A stretch of DNA of 64,000 nucleotides from positions 248,001-312,000 of the forward strand of contig QWDQ01000027.1 in NCBI GenBank assembly GCA_003868215.1, given 5' to 3'. The stretch is from Pseudophaeomoniella oleicola. Its lineage: Eukaryota > Ascomycota > Eurotiomycetes > Phaeomoniellales > Phaeomoniellaceae. A program made the position numbers and the translations under genes. Below the pieces are notes generated by a model. It made no database searches. It was not told the DNA's origin and saw only the letters and a program-made list of their open reading frames with translations. Below, one piece after another: positions 1 through 12,000 of the stretch (its first letter is position 1; the number at the start of each line of letters is the position of its first letter).

Positions 1-1130
1 TATTCTCGCTGATCGAGAGCTTTTCAAGGTATGGTGCTTTCGACACAATTAGGTAGAGATGGTGTGGTTGTACACCGGTCTGAGAAAGATTCAATTCCGT
101 AAGTGCTTCACGATTTTGTGGCTGGGCAAGATACGTTGCAAGACCCGCAGCATGGACGCCGGGAGTAGATGAGAACGTCAGACGCTGAATAGGAGGGAAA
201 TTCGGCAGGCCGTTATCGGGTCGGAAGACGCTGTCCTCAAGCCAGGGCATATCAACAAGTTTAAGCTCTTGAAGCACAGGAAATGATCCAAGCACATAAA
301 GAAGATCTGCAGGTTCAGCATGTATGCCAGCGAGTTCCATGATCTCCATGTTCTGCCAGACCCGGTTCTGAGAAAGGTTGACAAAGCTCCTCTCGGAGCC
401 GGGACCATATCGCATCCGTCTAATTTCAGGACATGACGCCTGCAATTCTTGTTTCAGAACATTGCAAGAAGGGTCGTCGTTGAAGAACCCTTCAGGTAGA
501 TCCACGTAGCGGAGATTGTGAAGGACAGAGACTGTTCTTGCCAACTCTGCTTTACAAGCTTCTCTTGTCATATATGGGAGTCGGAGTGACTCTACCAGTG
601 TTGCCAGACGCTCATTTTCACGGACGGTCCTCGAAAAGAGTTGCAGGCGTACTTTTGGAGGATCAAAGGGTTCAGCATTGCGATTTAACTTCTTGCGCTT
701 TCGTTTCTCGGCCAGCTCGAGCTCTAATTCGCAATCTGAAAGACAGATTAGCAAGGACATATTTGTAGGAGATTTGGACAGCGCCGTGGCCGGTGAAGAT
801 AGACAACATACAATGAACAGCGTCTATCGTGATATGCTTGTATAACATGTCTTGCGCAACATCCTGCCACCGTCGGCTGACCCCTGCACAAGCAGCTAGA
901 TCTCGAACATCGCATAGCAAGCAGCCGTCATATAAGGACTCCTCTAGAGATGATAACGATTCATCTGTGGTCTCTGGACAGACTCGTTGGAATATCTGTT
1001 TCAAGACATTCAATGGTAATGAGGAAATGCGATCGGGACCATAGTGAGCTGTGGGAATGTAGAGATCTTGAGGGAGCTCGTCCTTGATCTTCGACCGCGA
1101 CCTGATATGCTTCAGAAAGCGCATTCTCAC
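1..1130 (-). CDS. F-box/leucine-rich-repeat protein, partial at the left edge
   Basis: Two exons on the minus strand, 1130-812 and 735 to beyond base 1, joined across a 76-base intron (811-736, donor GTATGT, acceptor TTCAG). The first exon carries an F-box-like segment (SSLPLNVLKQIFQRVCPET, then SRRWQDVAQDMLYKHI). The second exon opens with a charged helix (ELELELAEKRKRKKLNR) and runs into leucine-rich repeat-like text (LHNLRYVDLPEGFF, LQELKLVDMPWLE, LTELNLSQTGVQP). Proteins of this design are substrate adaptors of SCF ubiquitin ligases, the F-box binding Skp1 and the repeats choosing the target. The target cannot be read from sequence. The C-terminus lies outside the window. The start at 1130 is the first in-frame ATG; a second Met follows two codons later. 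Confidence 0.8.
736..811 (-). other. intron of the F-box gene
   Basis: Canonical GTATGT donor and TTCAG acceptor, 76 bases. Removing it restores the frame from the F-box exon (IDAVHY) into the charged helix beginning CELELELAEKRKRKK. Confidence 0.75.
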
Positions 1131-2516
1131 GTAAATGCAATGCCTTCGGCACGCTGACGGGGAACATGCGTTTTGTCAATCAACGAATCGTTACTTCACC
1201 AGCAGAAGCAGGTATGATGGGTGTCTGAAACACTGCCGACGCCAGGCCGCCGCAGCTTTCTTGTGGAACGAGGGTCAGGAATCCAGGCGGAATGCGGGGG
1301 GGACGCTCGTTAGTTTCGGAGCGGCTTTCTGGTTCCCCCGGGGTCCTTTCCGCGGCTATCTAATATCAAGTAAGTAAGGCTGAAAGTCTGCTGAGAGTAC
1401 GGAGTAGATGGGGGACAGAGTGAATTGCACTGGGTTGGCGAATTGACATTGTCCGCAGAAGTGAGAGCCTTATGAAAGCCATTGTTATCGTGTTGTCGCT
1501 TTCAGGGGTTGGTGATTAGACAAAGAGCACCAAAGTGCCGACCCCAAATTTCACCATATCGCGCTTAATTCATGTTGGTTGCAGTTGTATGGAAGAGTCT
1601 CAGCCGTAGCGACCCCATGATTGGTGGTCTTAGAAGGCGCTTCTCGATAACTGCATCACGCTGTGGGCTACGCAAAGGTAGCTTAGTTCTTAGTATGGGA
1701 TGGACAACACAAGGACTGACAACGCCTAACGAGAAAAATAAGGATCAAAAACTCGAACTCGTTGACTGGAAACAATCTGGAACTGACAGCTATACTCTTG
1801 ACTCGGGTGATTTGGTATTAAAAGTACATTCCGTCGAGCAGCCAAGGATGGTAATATTTTGGTCTCCCAACCACGATCGATAATATGTAATGGAGTCATG
1901 AGAATTGTCTGTTTCAGAAATGAACAAGCTGCCCCGATCCGCCACGCCGCATGCATAATTCCCAGCCAGATTCAGCAACAAGATCTTCCGAACCTCCTCC
2001 ACAGTGAAAACACAGTCTACTAGTAACTATGTCCAACAAAAGCCCATGCCACGGACTTCCAGAGCAAATCATGTCCTTATTCTTCGGTATAGCCAGATCA
2101 TGGCCACGCTTGGTGGATAGCGACGGAAGTGAGATTGAACACGCACGACACAAAATGGAAACAGAGATGGGAACACAAATCGAGACCGTGGCTTCATGAG
2201 ATAGTCATGGACCGACCTCGTCAAAGCCCCTCGTATACAGAAACTTCAAAATGAATGCGAAAATGACTCTTCCTGCTTTTTGCCGTCCAGCCAACACCCC
2301 GGATATTGCAATTTGTCCTGCAGTACAATCAATCCCATCCGTCCGCTATGCAAGTTCCGAACAATTGCCCTATGTATGTCCTTTACCGGCCCGATCTATG
2401 TTCGAAAGTGCAAGTGCCCGTGCCATGGGCCCCGTTGCCCAATACCACCTATCCGTTAGCACCGCCCGCTTGTACCAACAGCAAATTAACGCTGCAAATC
2501 AATCAGAATTGGTGGT
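1131..2516. other. intergenic, no supported gene
   Basis: This lies between the start of the F-box gene and the 3' end of the Nrp1-like gene. Only short reading frames without recognisable motifs are present, the longest being 103 codons at 1572-1883. A TACGGAGTA word sits at 1398. Confidence 0.6.
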
Positions 2517-4538
2517 CTATGCAGGTGATTTGGCGCTGTTCGCATTGCCGTTACGTCGGTTTTGCGGATCATCATTAACGCTCAAACCACCGAGACCAGA
2601 AGAGAGAAACGCGAAAGGATCATTACCGCCCTCGTGGCCATACAATCCATTAGAGATGTCATGAGAGCCCGGAGTTGGGGCCGGACCGTTGAAAGCTGCC
2701 TGCGTTGCTGGGTGACCAAAAGAGGCCGCAGAATGAGACATGTTGTTTGAACCGTAGCTTGGAGTCATTGAAGACATAGGAGTAAATGGTGGACCGGCCA
2801 TTGCCGGAGGCGGCATGCCGTAGTTTGGACCTGGACCACCAAATTGTTGACCAAAGCCAGCACCAGAGCCGAAGCCGCCTGGTGCAGCGAATGGACCAGG
2901 GCCTGGAGTTGATGCCATTGAGCCTGGGCCCATAGAGCCTGGGCCCATACCGAATCCAGAGGGAGGATCCATTGGGGACGGAAACGCTGAATCAACGGCA
3001 GCTCCAGAACGTGGAGCACCACACCGCAAACAATTGACATTCTTCGCGAAGTTGTGGTAGTTGCAAGTTTCCTGTCCACATTTCCAGTCACCAGCACGGA
3101 AAGGTACGACACTGCCACGACCGTGACCATGTCCATGACCATGACCGTGGCTCATGCTGTGATGTCCCATGTGGTGCGGAGGGGGCATCATGGGTGGATA
3201 GCCATATCCAAATGCCATTGGGTCAGGGTTCGAACCAGCAGCAGGGAAGGAGCAACGGAAGCAGGCAGTACGGCGTTGGAAGTTGGAAAACCCACAGGAT
3301 GGGCAGGTCCAGTCCCCTGGCCTCGGGCGATTCTTGCTGGGTGGGAAGGGTGTCAAAATCTCCTGTGCACGGTCAAGTACACGGCTTGAAGATGGAGAGA
3401 CTTCGATCGCCTTCTCGTTCAAGGCGCGTCCATTCATGCAAAGACTCTCGGCTGCCTAACGACAATGTTAACACTTGTTTGAATGGAGTCGGGGACGGTG
3501 GACGCTTACCTCTTCGTGGGAAGAGAATACCGCAAATCCAGAGCCAGTTGGCTTATGTTGATCTGGAGTCTTGAGGGTCCAAAACGCAATTGGTCGGCCG
3601 CCGAATTGGGTGAACCAGCTCTCTAGCTCGGACTGCGTGGTATCATGTGGTAAACCACTCATGTGCAAGACCTTGCTTCGCTCGGCCAGGAAAGCCCTTA
3701 CATCGGCTCTAGCATCCATGGGTCTTGTCAAGATTTCTGGATGTTCATGCTGAGGTTGGGATTTTCGGATTAGCCCACGCAACACTCTTGCTAAGGTGAT
3801 GGCTTCCTCAATAGCACGACGAGGCGACGCCGGTGCCAGGGCCTGGAGGTGGAAGGGGAGATTATGTTTGATTGGGGCAGACGATTGCACTGGCTCGACT
3901 TCAAGAGCAGCACAGATGTTGGATAAAGAGCTGGGGCCGAAGGGGAGAGACTCCGGGTGGTGTGACTGCCATTTTGCATATTCGGTGCGCAGATCGAAGG
4001 TCTTGGAGTGTTGCAGATATGGGGGTAAGACCACGGCCTTGTCACGAGCTTCTCTCGGCAGTTGTACTCGCAGGTCCCATGCATCCAGGGTGACGAAGGA
4101 GAATTCGAGTTGCTTGGAAATGAGGTGTTCTTGGGCAAAGGCATCGAAGCGATTCACGGCGTCCCTGAACGAGCCGGCATTCTTGACATGGTCCCATGTC
4201 AAGGTCGTCAAGCTTGCTACCATAATGTTAGTCTCCCAATAGCCTCACGTGGGAATGACTGGGCGACTTACTGCACAGCGGAGTGATAGGGGTGTTCACC
4301 GGCTTGACCAGAATACTTTCCCGGTGCAGCTAGGCTTCCATCAGTATTTTCGTTCCTGCGGGTCTTGTGTATAGTTTACCTCCTCCAAAGACTGTGTGTC
4401 AAGTAGGATCCAGCCCAATTCAATGACTTCTGCCGAGTCCTTGGTCACGTAGACACCATGCTCATCGCAGGTAGTTGCGACATGTATGACTATGTAGCGG
4501 TCGAGCTTGGGGTTGGCTGTAGGCGCAGAGACTGCCAT
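2517..4538 (-). CDS. NRP1: Nrp1-like RNA-binding protein: exonuclease-like fold, RRM, two RanBP2 zinc fingers
   Basis: Four exons on the minus strand (4538-4380, 4329-4272, 4216-3510, 3455-2517) joined by introns of 50, 55 and 54 bases give about 620 residues. The N-terminal 200 or so residues resemble the DEDDh exonuclease fold of the ERI-1 family (YIVIHVATTCDEHG, FVTLDAWDLR). The first acidic pair of that family is replaced by H and A, so nuclease activity is unlikely. An RRM follows at about residues 253-330 (KVLHMSGLPH, GSGFAVFSS). Two RanBP2-type fingers follow at about 355-382 (GDWTCPSC...CFRC) and 430-458 (GDWKCGQETC...CLRC), separated by a His-Gly run, then a Gly/Pro/Met-rich tail. 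Yeast Nrp1 has this order and is found in stress granules. The RNA target is unknown. Confidence 0.85.
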
Positions 4539-5240
4539 TGTTGCTTGCGAAGTATGATATGTCTACGAATGTTGCGGTGCTCGGAGATGAGAGAAAGTTG
4601 AATCGGTCGGTCCAGGTAAGATCGGAGGGAGGTAGACTCGGAAAGCTATCCTGGTCGGTAGGCGGGAGGAAGGCAGGTGAATGGTGACGAACAGGAACAA
4701 CTCGGTAACCTAAGCGAAAGGAGGGGAGTGGCAAGCAACGAGCAGCACGGATACCCAAGAAAAAAAGGACAGACTAGAGATCAATACACAGCAGAAATAC
4801 AACAGTTGAACAAGGGTGAATTCCTGCTTGATGCTGTGCTTCTCTTTGAAGCAGCTATAATGTGCGTATGGGCAGGAGAAAGAATGAAGCTGTGACTTTT
4901 TGGAAAAGATGGACTTGGGGAAGACCGAGAAATAAGCGTGAATAGAGGAGGACTAGGAATCAATTGAAGTAAAGTCAGGATCCATTATCTGGTCTGTAGT
5001 TCGAAAAGTCCCGTACCCTAGTCCTAGTCGTGGTCCTAGTCGCAGGAGTTGAGGAGCTGTTCTTAGGCGACTTTAGAGCAGAAAAAAGCCGTTCAGTTAA
5101 TCAAAAAAAGGTAATGAGGAGGAAGTGGGCAATTCCATGTTTAAAACTCTAGTACGGAGGTACTTGTCCGATACATGTCATGTATCTCTTGAGTACCATA
5201 CAAGATTACGCACCTTCACTTTTCACCTTTAAGGTACCTA

Positions 5241-6075
5241 TACCTAGGTAAAGATTAGCATTGCAACGGGAGTTACCTTAAGTGCCTGGGTTTAGGTATC
5301 TTCCAAGTACCTTATCTAGGTAGGTAAAAGCTTCATCTCAATATGCACCTTGTTATGCCTACCTTGTGTCTAACACCAGTTGATGTTGGGTTCTCTCAAA
5401 GGGCACGGAATTAATTACTGTTAAGCTGCTATCTTCATAGAGGTAGAGCTACCTACCTTACCCAGGTACCTTCATTCCTCCATCCTTGGCAATTCGAGAG
5501 CCTATCCGAGTCTCTCCCATCGATACCTTACTGTCAAGGAAAATACCTAGGTACATACCTAGGTATGTAGACGAGTTGTTGAATATAACGCCACCACCTG
5601 GACATCGTCTCGCTTGCTGATCTTCTACGATTGTACGTAAATGAAAGATTTACTGTATGTTGCGTTCTCAAGTCCAGCATATCCTGGAATAGGACAAGAG
5701 GCAAGATACGGTCTGTTTTTTTGTCCAATTGGAACTTCTCCCCCCAATTTTTGAGGCTTTTTTGGTATGAATGGAGGGGGGATAAAAGGGGATCCGCCTC
5801 GCCGCTGGGAAAAGAGGCGCACCGTTGAAAAGCCTCTTGGCATGTTGGTTTCCATGCTTCCTGAACGTCTGGCCTGCCTGCCTTTCCCTTCCCTCCCAAA
5901 TCTCACCATGTCCAACCGCACATGCAGCATAATATACATGTGCATGCTACCTACATAGATCGTGCCCAATGTGTCCGTTCATTCGCATACCAGCACTCAG
6001 AGCAAGCGGGCTATCGAGGGATTGGCCAAAATGCATGCCCACCCGAGGTGTCTACTACTACGACGTACCTAGGTA
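5241..6075. repeat. cluster of TACCTAGGTA palindromes
   Basis: Exact copies at 5241, 5544, 5556 and 6066, with many partial TAGGTA/GGTACCT strings between them. Two more exact copies in the window are at 15690 and 32060. Confidence 0.7.
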
Positions 6076-6353
6076 GTCTTCTACCCCATGTCCAAGGGGT
6101 CCTTGGCGACTCATCATACCTCATCGTATCAGCAAGGTACCGTTTCCGTATTGAACAGTGCATTTAATTACATACTCCGTACATTAATATTAATTACCAT
6201 CGTGATTTGGGAATTACCGTCGTTCCGAATTGCTTAACCTGATTGAAACGCGCTTCTCATCTCCTTTAGCCTGTTGGACTGGATATTAATAATACCTCAA
6301 CTCTCACTCATCAACATTGTTTGCCTCTTGCTTCACCCTATGCCTCTGTTCTT

Positions 6354-6365
6354 TACTACGTAGTA
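6354..6365. repeat. TACTACGTAGTA palindrome, copy 1
   Basis: Perfect 12-base palindrome in non-coding DNA. Further exact copies are at 24231, 37852 and 55987. Confidence 0.7.
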
Positions 6366-8329
6366 GGCCTTCTTGAAATGATGGACATGCTGATCATGCT
6401 TTTTGCGTGCGTGTTTGATGGCTGCAATCGCCATGCCCGTTTCACATCTAGATCCACTTGAAAGCGCCTCCTCGAACCGCCCTGGTCTGAAGTTGATAGG
6501 CCTTTCCTACGCCCATCTGCAACCTGCAAATACCTTCTTCGCAGTATTTTAAATTACTTTCACAGGATGATTCGGTCTGGGCCAAGAGCCGCAAATCTTG
6601 CTGGAGACTGATGCATGCATATCCGTTTTCGCAGGACCGTTGTGATGTCTCTCGCCTCTGCACGTGAAAGAAGCGGTCAGAGCTGTACGACATGGGGGAC
6701 CCGGCTTACCAAGAGGCCCCAGCGAATGGTCACCTCGCTGTCCAGTGCTGCAAAGACAACGTATGAATCTGGAATCAATACGTCGTCTCCCAGTACTCCA
6801 AGAAACAGAATTTCTCTCCCAAGAGAGCTGGGATGAATACATCGCGACAGAAATCGAGGGGCTTGGATCAATGTTTGACGATGCAGTGTTTCGTCACTCT
6901 ACACATTTTCCAGGTGTCCCACGTTTCTGACATTTCACGCAGGCCACGCGAGACGCGTGAAGAAAAAAAAGAAAGAGGCCTAATTGTCTTGGAAGATGGC
7001 CGTAATGCCGGCAACTGAATTCGACAATCTATCCGCTGTCAATGCCCAAGAAGAAATGCGTTGTTCTCATATTCCCTTCTTGGAAGTAAGATGGTATAAA
7101 GCAGTGGTATTACGAGTGTTGCTACCCAGATCGCAAGGTGAGACAGAAAATGGTTCATTTCATCTGCTCACCGCAGAAAAGCCATTTTCTTTGCTTGAAT
7201 TCCCAATACGTTCACCGGGAGATGAGGAGGCGTTGTATTTTGTCAGCTTCCTGGGTGACTGTTTTGCCTTCGTCCATTCCAATACTCGTTTCGCCCTCTC
7301 ATTGGTTGTCTTTATCTGTTTCTCGTATTTTACCTACCTTCGTCGCATGCGTAATCATTCGTTTGACGCCTGAAGCAGCCATAGAATTTCTGCGGGTTGG
7401 CTGACCTGACAGATGTCCAAGAGGACATGGCTCCTTCAGCCACTGTCGGGAAGACTTCTATCTTCGTTACCCGTAATATCGAAAATGTAAGGTCCCGCGA
7501 CGATCCGACACTCTACAAGCGAGCCATTCTTAGATGAAGAGCGTCCTAAAGAGTCAGACAACTCTCAGAACTCTCATCTGTACGACATCCAGTGAGTCCG
7601 GTAAGGGCTAGATTGTCCTTTTTTACCGACGGGTCCAATCCCATTCCGAGGGCCGGGTTCATGGGTCTAGAGGCAGTTACGTACACAGTTAAGCTACTCG
7701 TGTATCCTGCGCCCGCCGCAAAAAGAACACAAGATACAGCAGGCTGGCCGTGTAACACATCGCAATACTTATCGTTTACGAGTCTCTGTTGTACTCACCC
7801 TTGTAATTTGTCGCTTTTGAGACGCTGGCTTGAAGAGCGGGTCAAAGAGGGAGTCATCAACCCAGAGCTGAAAAGAACTTAGAGACTGAGCCTTCTGTAG
7901 GCGAAACTACAGACAGGCGGATATCTATCTTCGAGAACACCGTGGAGTAGTTGCAGGGTCCGATATGCTGTGGCCGTCTCATCTCATTTCATCCCCTTGT
8001 CTTCAAGATCTGCATCTTTGCCTTCTACCCCTCCGTTGCCGATCTCCCCTCTCGTTTCATGGCCCCTCTTTGTCCGTCGTGTCCTTCTCGTCCTCTCTTC
8101 AACGCAATGAAATAAACCAGTAACGGACAAACCCCCGGTATTCGGACAAGCCTCAGTCAATCTCGGATCGAAACGAAGCTTGATCTCGACCTTAAAGCCA
8201 AACCATATCAATTGGCCGGGATACCACGAAAGATCTCATGTGCTAAGGCAATGAGTCGTTACAGCATAATACTCATGCTGATCCAGTATGATACAGCCAG
8301 TTCAAGCATATACGCGGTATCTACATGAC

Positions 8330-8670
8330 CTAAATCCTGCATCTCCATCTTCCTCTCCTCTGCTCTGCTCCTCCGCACCATCACCATCAACATCCCACTG
8401 CCCACCAACACCCCAAAATCTAGTCCTCACTTCCCTACCTACCTACCTGTTTACCTACCAACGCACCACCTACCCTCACTCACCCTCATCTGATTTCCTC
8501 CCCAATCGCAACAAGCCACCACAAGATCATACTCCTTCCTCCCTCCATAAAGAACCCCCATCTTTACCGCTGTCGTCCGCTTCGATCCCATCCGATCTCC
8601 CCCTCTTCCCAAGGATCCCAAATCCCAAATCCCTCACCAAAAGAAGAAACCAAAGAAAGATTCTCTCACC
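8330..8670 (+). repeat. polypyrimidine-rich low-complexity block
   Basis: Long C/T-rich runs on the plus strand, including repeated CTAC units near 8434-8460. They are followed at about 8790-8830 by an ACACAC tract and an A-rich leader-like stretch. The composition is like a fungal core promoter followed by a 5' leader, but no coding frame follows on the plus strand. Confidence 0.5.
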
Positions 8671-9095
8671 TTTGGTTTCTCGTTCATGCCATTTCTTTTT
8701 TCCATTCGTCAGTCTTGTATTTTTCGATCTTACGTACTTCTATCTCGATTCAATTCAACTCAGTTCATTCGTTTATGTCCGTCTACGTATACATATATAC
8801 ACACACACAATCAACGAGCAAAGAAAATCGAAGTATAAGATCATAGATACCAACAGTCCCTAGATCTAAGAACCTATCCAGCCAGACCTATGACCTAGGA
8901 AATTAGCTAAGATAGGTCATACAAGTCCATTCGTCTTGTCTGAGTCCCATTAACCCAAACAAACCACCGAATCCTCCAAAGAAACGAGTCACAGAAAAGG
9001 ACATGAATCAATGCCACCATGATACTTCCAATTACCTCCCCTTACCTAGTAACGATAAACAAAGCCAATCATTCATTCATTCATCTTCGACAAAT

Positions 9096-12000
9096 TCATA
9101 ATTCCTCCTCCCCGTCAATGTCCATGCTATTGTCTTCTTCTTGACGTTGCTGCTGCTGCTCCTGCGGCTGTTGTGTAGTACCATCTTCATCTCCGTCTCC
9201 ATCTGCATCTGCATCATCATCGCCGCCTACACTAGTCCTCTCGACGACATTACCATCTCCTTCTCCTCCTTCATCGTCATCACTCCTTTTGGCAGTCCTC
9301 GTCGTCGTCGTCGTTCTCACGGGAATACTGGTGGTAGCACCGCCTCGCCTTCTCCCCACGTCGCCAGCCCCCGATATCGACGCGGAAGAAACGGGTTTAA
9401 CCAACTTCAAGGCCGAATTCTTGACCTTGACCAACGTATTTCTCCCCGTAGCGTCCTTAGCGATGTCTTCGGAAATCGCTTCGTCGAGCAACGCTTTCAA
9501 CGTCGTCGCGAGGGTGAATTGAGTTTCCCGAAGCATCTGGTCCTTTAGCTTCTGTTCTTCAGTGGTGACGCCAAATGTGGAGCTGAACGGAGCGGCACCG
9601 TAAGGGTCGGAGGAAGAGGATGAGGTTGTAGACGTTGGAGGTGGAGAAGATGGAATTACGAGTTTGGCTAAGAAGTTGAGCAGGAATTTCCGTTCCAGAG
9701 TGTGACAGCCATTAGAGAGGGCGCGTTCGAGAATATCGATTGCGACGATCAGGTGAACGTTATCTCCTTGGATACTGTTGGTCTGCTTTTCAGCATCGAA
9801 ACTTTCCGTGTTGATTGAAACGACTTTACGTCCATCAGTCCATTCGCTGAGCATACCGACGACAGTGGCCATGAGAGCCTTGACGTGCTTCTCAGCCTTG
9901 GTTTCGTCGACATCGCCGTCACTATCTTCCTCGGCTTCGAGGGTGTAGTATTCGTCTGCGGCGTTCATAACTGTATGTACCACTCCGACAGCTACACGGG
10001 CCATACGCTCACAGTTCTCGAGGCGAGAATGAGAGTAGACAGGAAGGAAGTAGGCGAGAGCTTGCCGATGAGCAGGATTGTCTGTAGTAGCAGGATTGAA
10101 GAAGGACGAGACGAGAGCGCGAAGAACGTCGTCAAGAGATGAAGATGGAATCATGAGGCGTGAGGTTAGGAGGAGTTTGGAGAGCGAAGTAGCCGCTGCT
10201 GCTTGAACAGCTGGTGCTGAGTTTGCAGGTTTTAAAGCACGCGTGAAAGCCTTGAGAAGTGGCTTTTGATGAAGTGGAATCGGGGTTGTAGTACTCTCTT
10301 CCCCATCATTGGGTTCCACTGGTGAGAGGAGTGATGGATGGGTGACCAAAATGTCACAAAGTATCTGGAGACTGGTCACTTGAAGGGCCTCATGGCCCTT
10401 GCTGAAGCAATGAATGAACAGCGTGATGTTCTCTTCAGCAAGGGTGCGGTCCAGCAAACAGCAAAGTCCTAAGCAGACTAGACCTCGTTCCCGGATTGGA
10501 GCCTCGTGACTGCGGACAGCAGGAACCACGAGGTTATTCAGCATAGTAACGAGAGAAATGTTCTGTTGTAGGTTACCGTCAACATTCTGAAGCATGCATT
10601 GAGCGATGTGTAGACACTTCATGTTGATCATAATCTCACGGATGGCTTTGTCCTCTTGTTCGGAGCCTTCCTCTGTTGACCGCGCGCTGCTCTTTTTCGA
10701 ACGGCCAGCGCTTGAATTATCGCTGACTTCGCTTCTTGCAGAGACAAAGCTCTCGTCATCTTCTCCCTGCGCGGGCTCCGGGACGATGTTATCATGGACT
10801 TCTGCAATAGCTTCTAGAACGATACCGCAAAACTCCTTCTCACCTGCTGCATCCTGCCCGCAAACAAGCCGCAGAACCTCGATTGCCAGTCTGGTAACTT
10901 CATCAGGCAAGTCAGCCATAGCGAGAGCTTCTCTCAGGAGAGAGAACATCTTTCTTCGACCGATTTCATCCGTATAGTCCAAGGTTAAAGCCATATGTAG
11001 AAGTTGCTCGACTATGAATTCTTGCTCCACTGTATCTTCTTCGGTACCCTCCTCTGCCGCTTTTTTGAGTGTGTCTAGCAGAGAATTGAGGTACTTCTGC
11101 AGATAAAAGCCAAGTCGAGTGACCTCTGGCATCTTTTCTTCAACTAGTGACTGGTAACTGTCGTTTTGTTGACAAAATTCGTTGAAACTCCTCGCTACAA
11201 ATGCAGCTTCTGGGGTCAAATGACTCCAGAATTCGTCGTCAAAGTTCACAGCATCCAGATAATCAGGTCTTCCATCCCAGAACTCCTTCATAGCTTCCAG
11301 AGCGATACCGTCTTCCACGCCAGAATTAACAATGTCAATTCTTTCAAGGAGCTCGAGCAACGCTGGGATACTTGGGGGTGCAACTTCTTGCTGGGGTGCT
11401 GGCTGACCGTCCACCGGCTCAACACGTGTGCCCGCGCAGTCTTCAATCCAGCGCTCGCGGAATAGGCGGCCAGCTGCTTTCCTGACATTCTCATCGCGGT
11501 CACGCAAACCCCACCTCAGCAGCTTTTCGCGCATAGACAGTGACAAGTGACGGAAGTCTCCCAAGGTCGGAAGAAGTCTTGCATACAAAGCTCTCCTCGT
11601 TGCGCCATCAAGATCTCTGGCGCGCTCCAGGAGATATGGTAGCGTTGCAGGAGTCAATGGCAGGTTCAACAATAAAGATCGCCGCACTTCCGCACTTGTA
11701 TCATTTTGTAGTGCGTCAAGCAGCTTTCCGAGTAGACCTGAGCTATCGACATCTTCATCGTCCTCATCATCATTATCCTCTTCAGCCTCGTTTCCAGCTA
11801 AACGGCCTAATCCCATCACAGCCTGTATCCTTATGGTCGGTTCTTTGTCTCTGATTCGCTTGATGAGACCTTGGCGAATTAGAAGGTATAGTTCATCGTC
11901 AATTGTTTCCAGCGTATTGATGACATGTGAAATGATCTGCGTTGCTCGGAATCTAACTGCCTTCTCTTTTGCAGATAATAATGGAATGAGCATTGAAAGA

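Larger units (their letters stand above)
4539..9095. other. 4.5 kb gene-poor region with palindromic words and a pyrimidine-rich block
   Basis: I found no supported coding gene here. The left part is the promoter and leader of the Nrp1-like gene. Four of the window's six TACCTAGGTA palindromes lie at 5241-6075, with related GGTACCT and TAGGTA strings between them. TACTCCGTA is at 6173 and TACTACGTAGTA at 6354. A C/T-rich block fills about 8330-8670. All reading frames above 60 codons are low-complexity or motif-free. Confidence 0.6.

Noticed and set aside
1572-1883. 103-codon plus-strand frame
   Set aside because: No domain or leader, in a gap where no neighbouring gene needs it.
2251-2664. 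137-codon plus-strand frame
   Set aside because: Partly antisense to the Nrp1-like gene and without any motif.
8288-8863. 191-codon plus-strand frame rich in Ser, Pro and Leu
   Set aside because: It is the translation of a C/T-rich promoter-like block and not protein-like.
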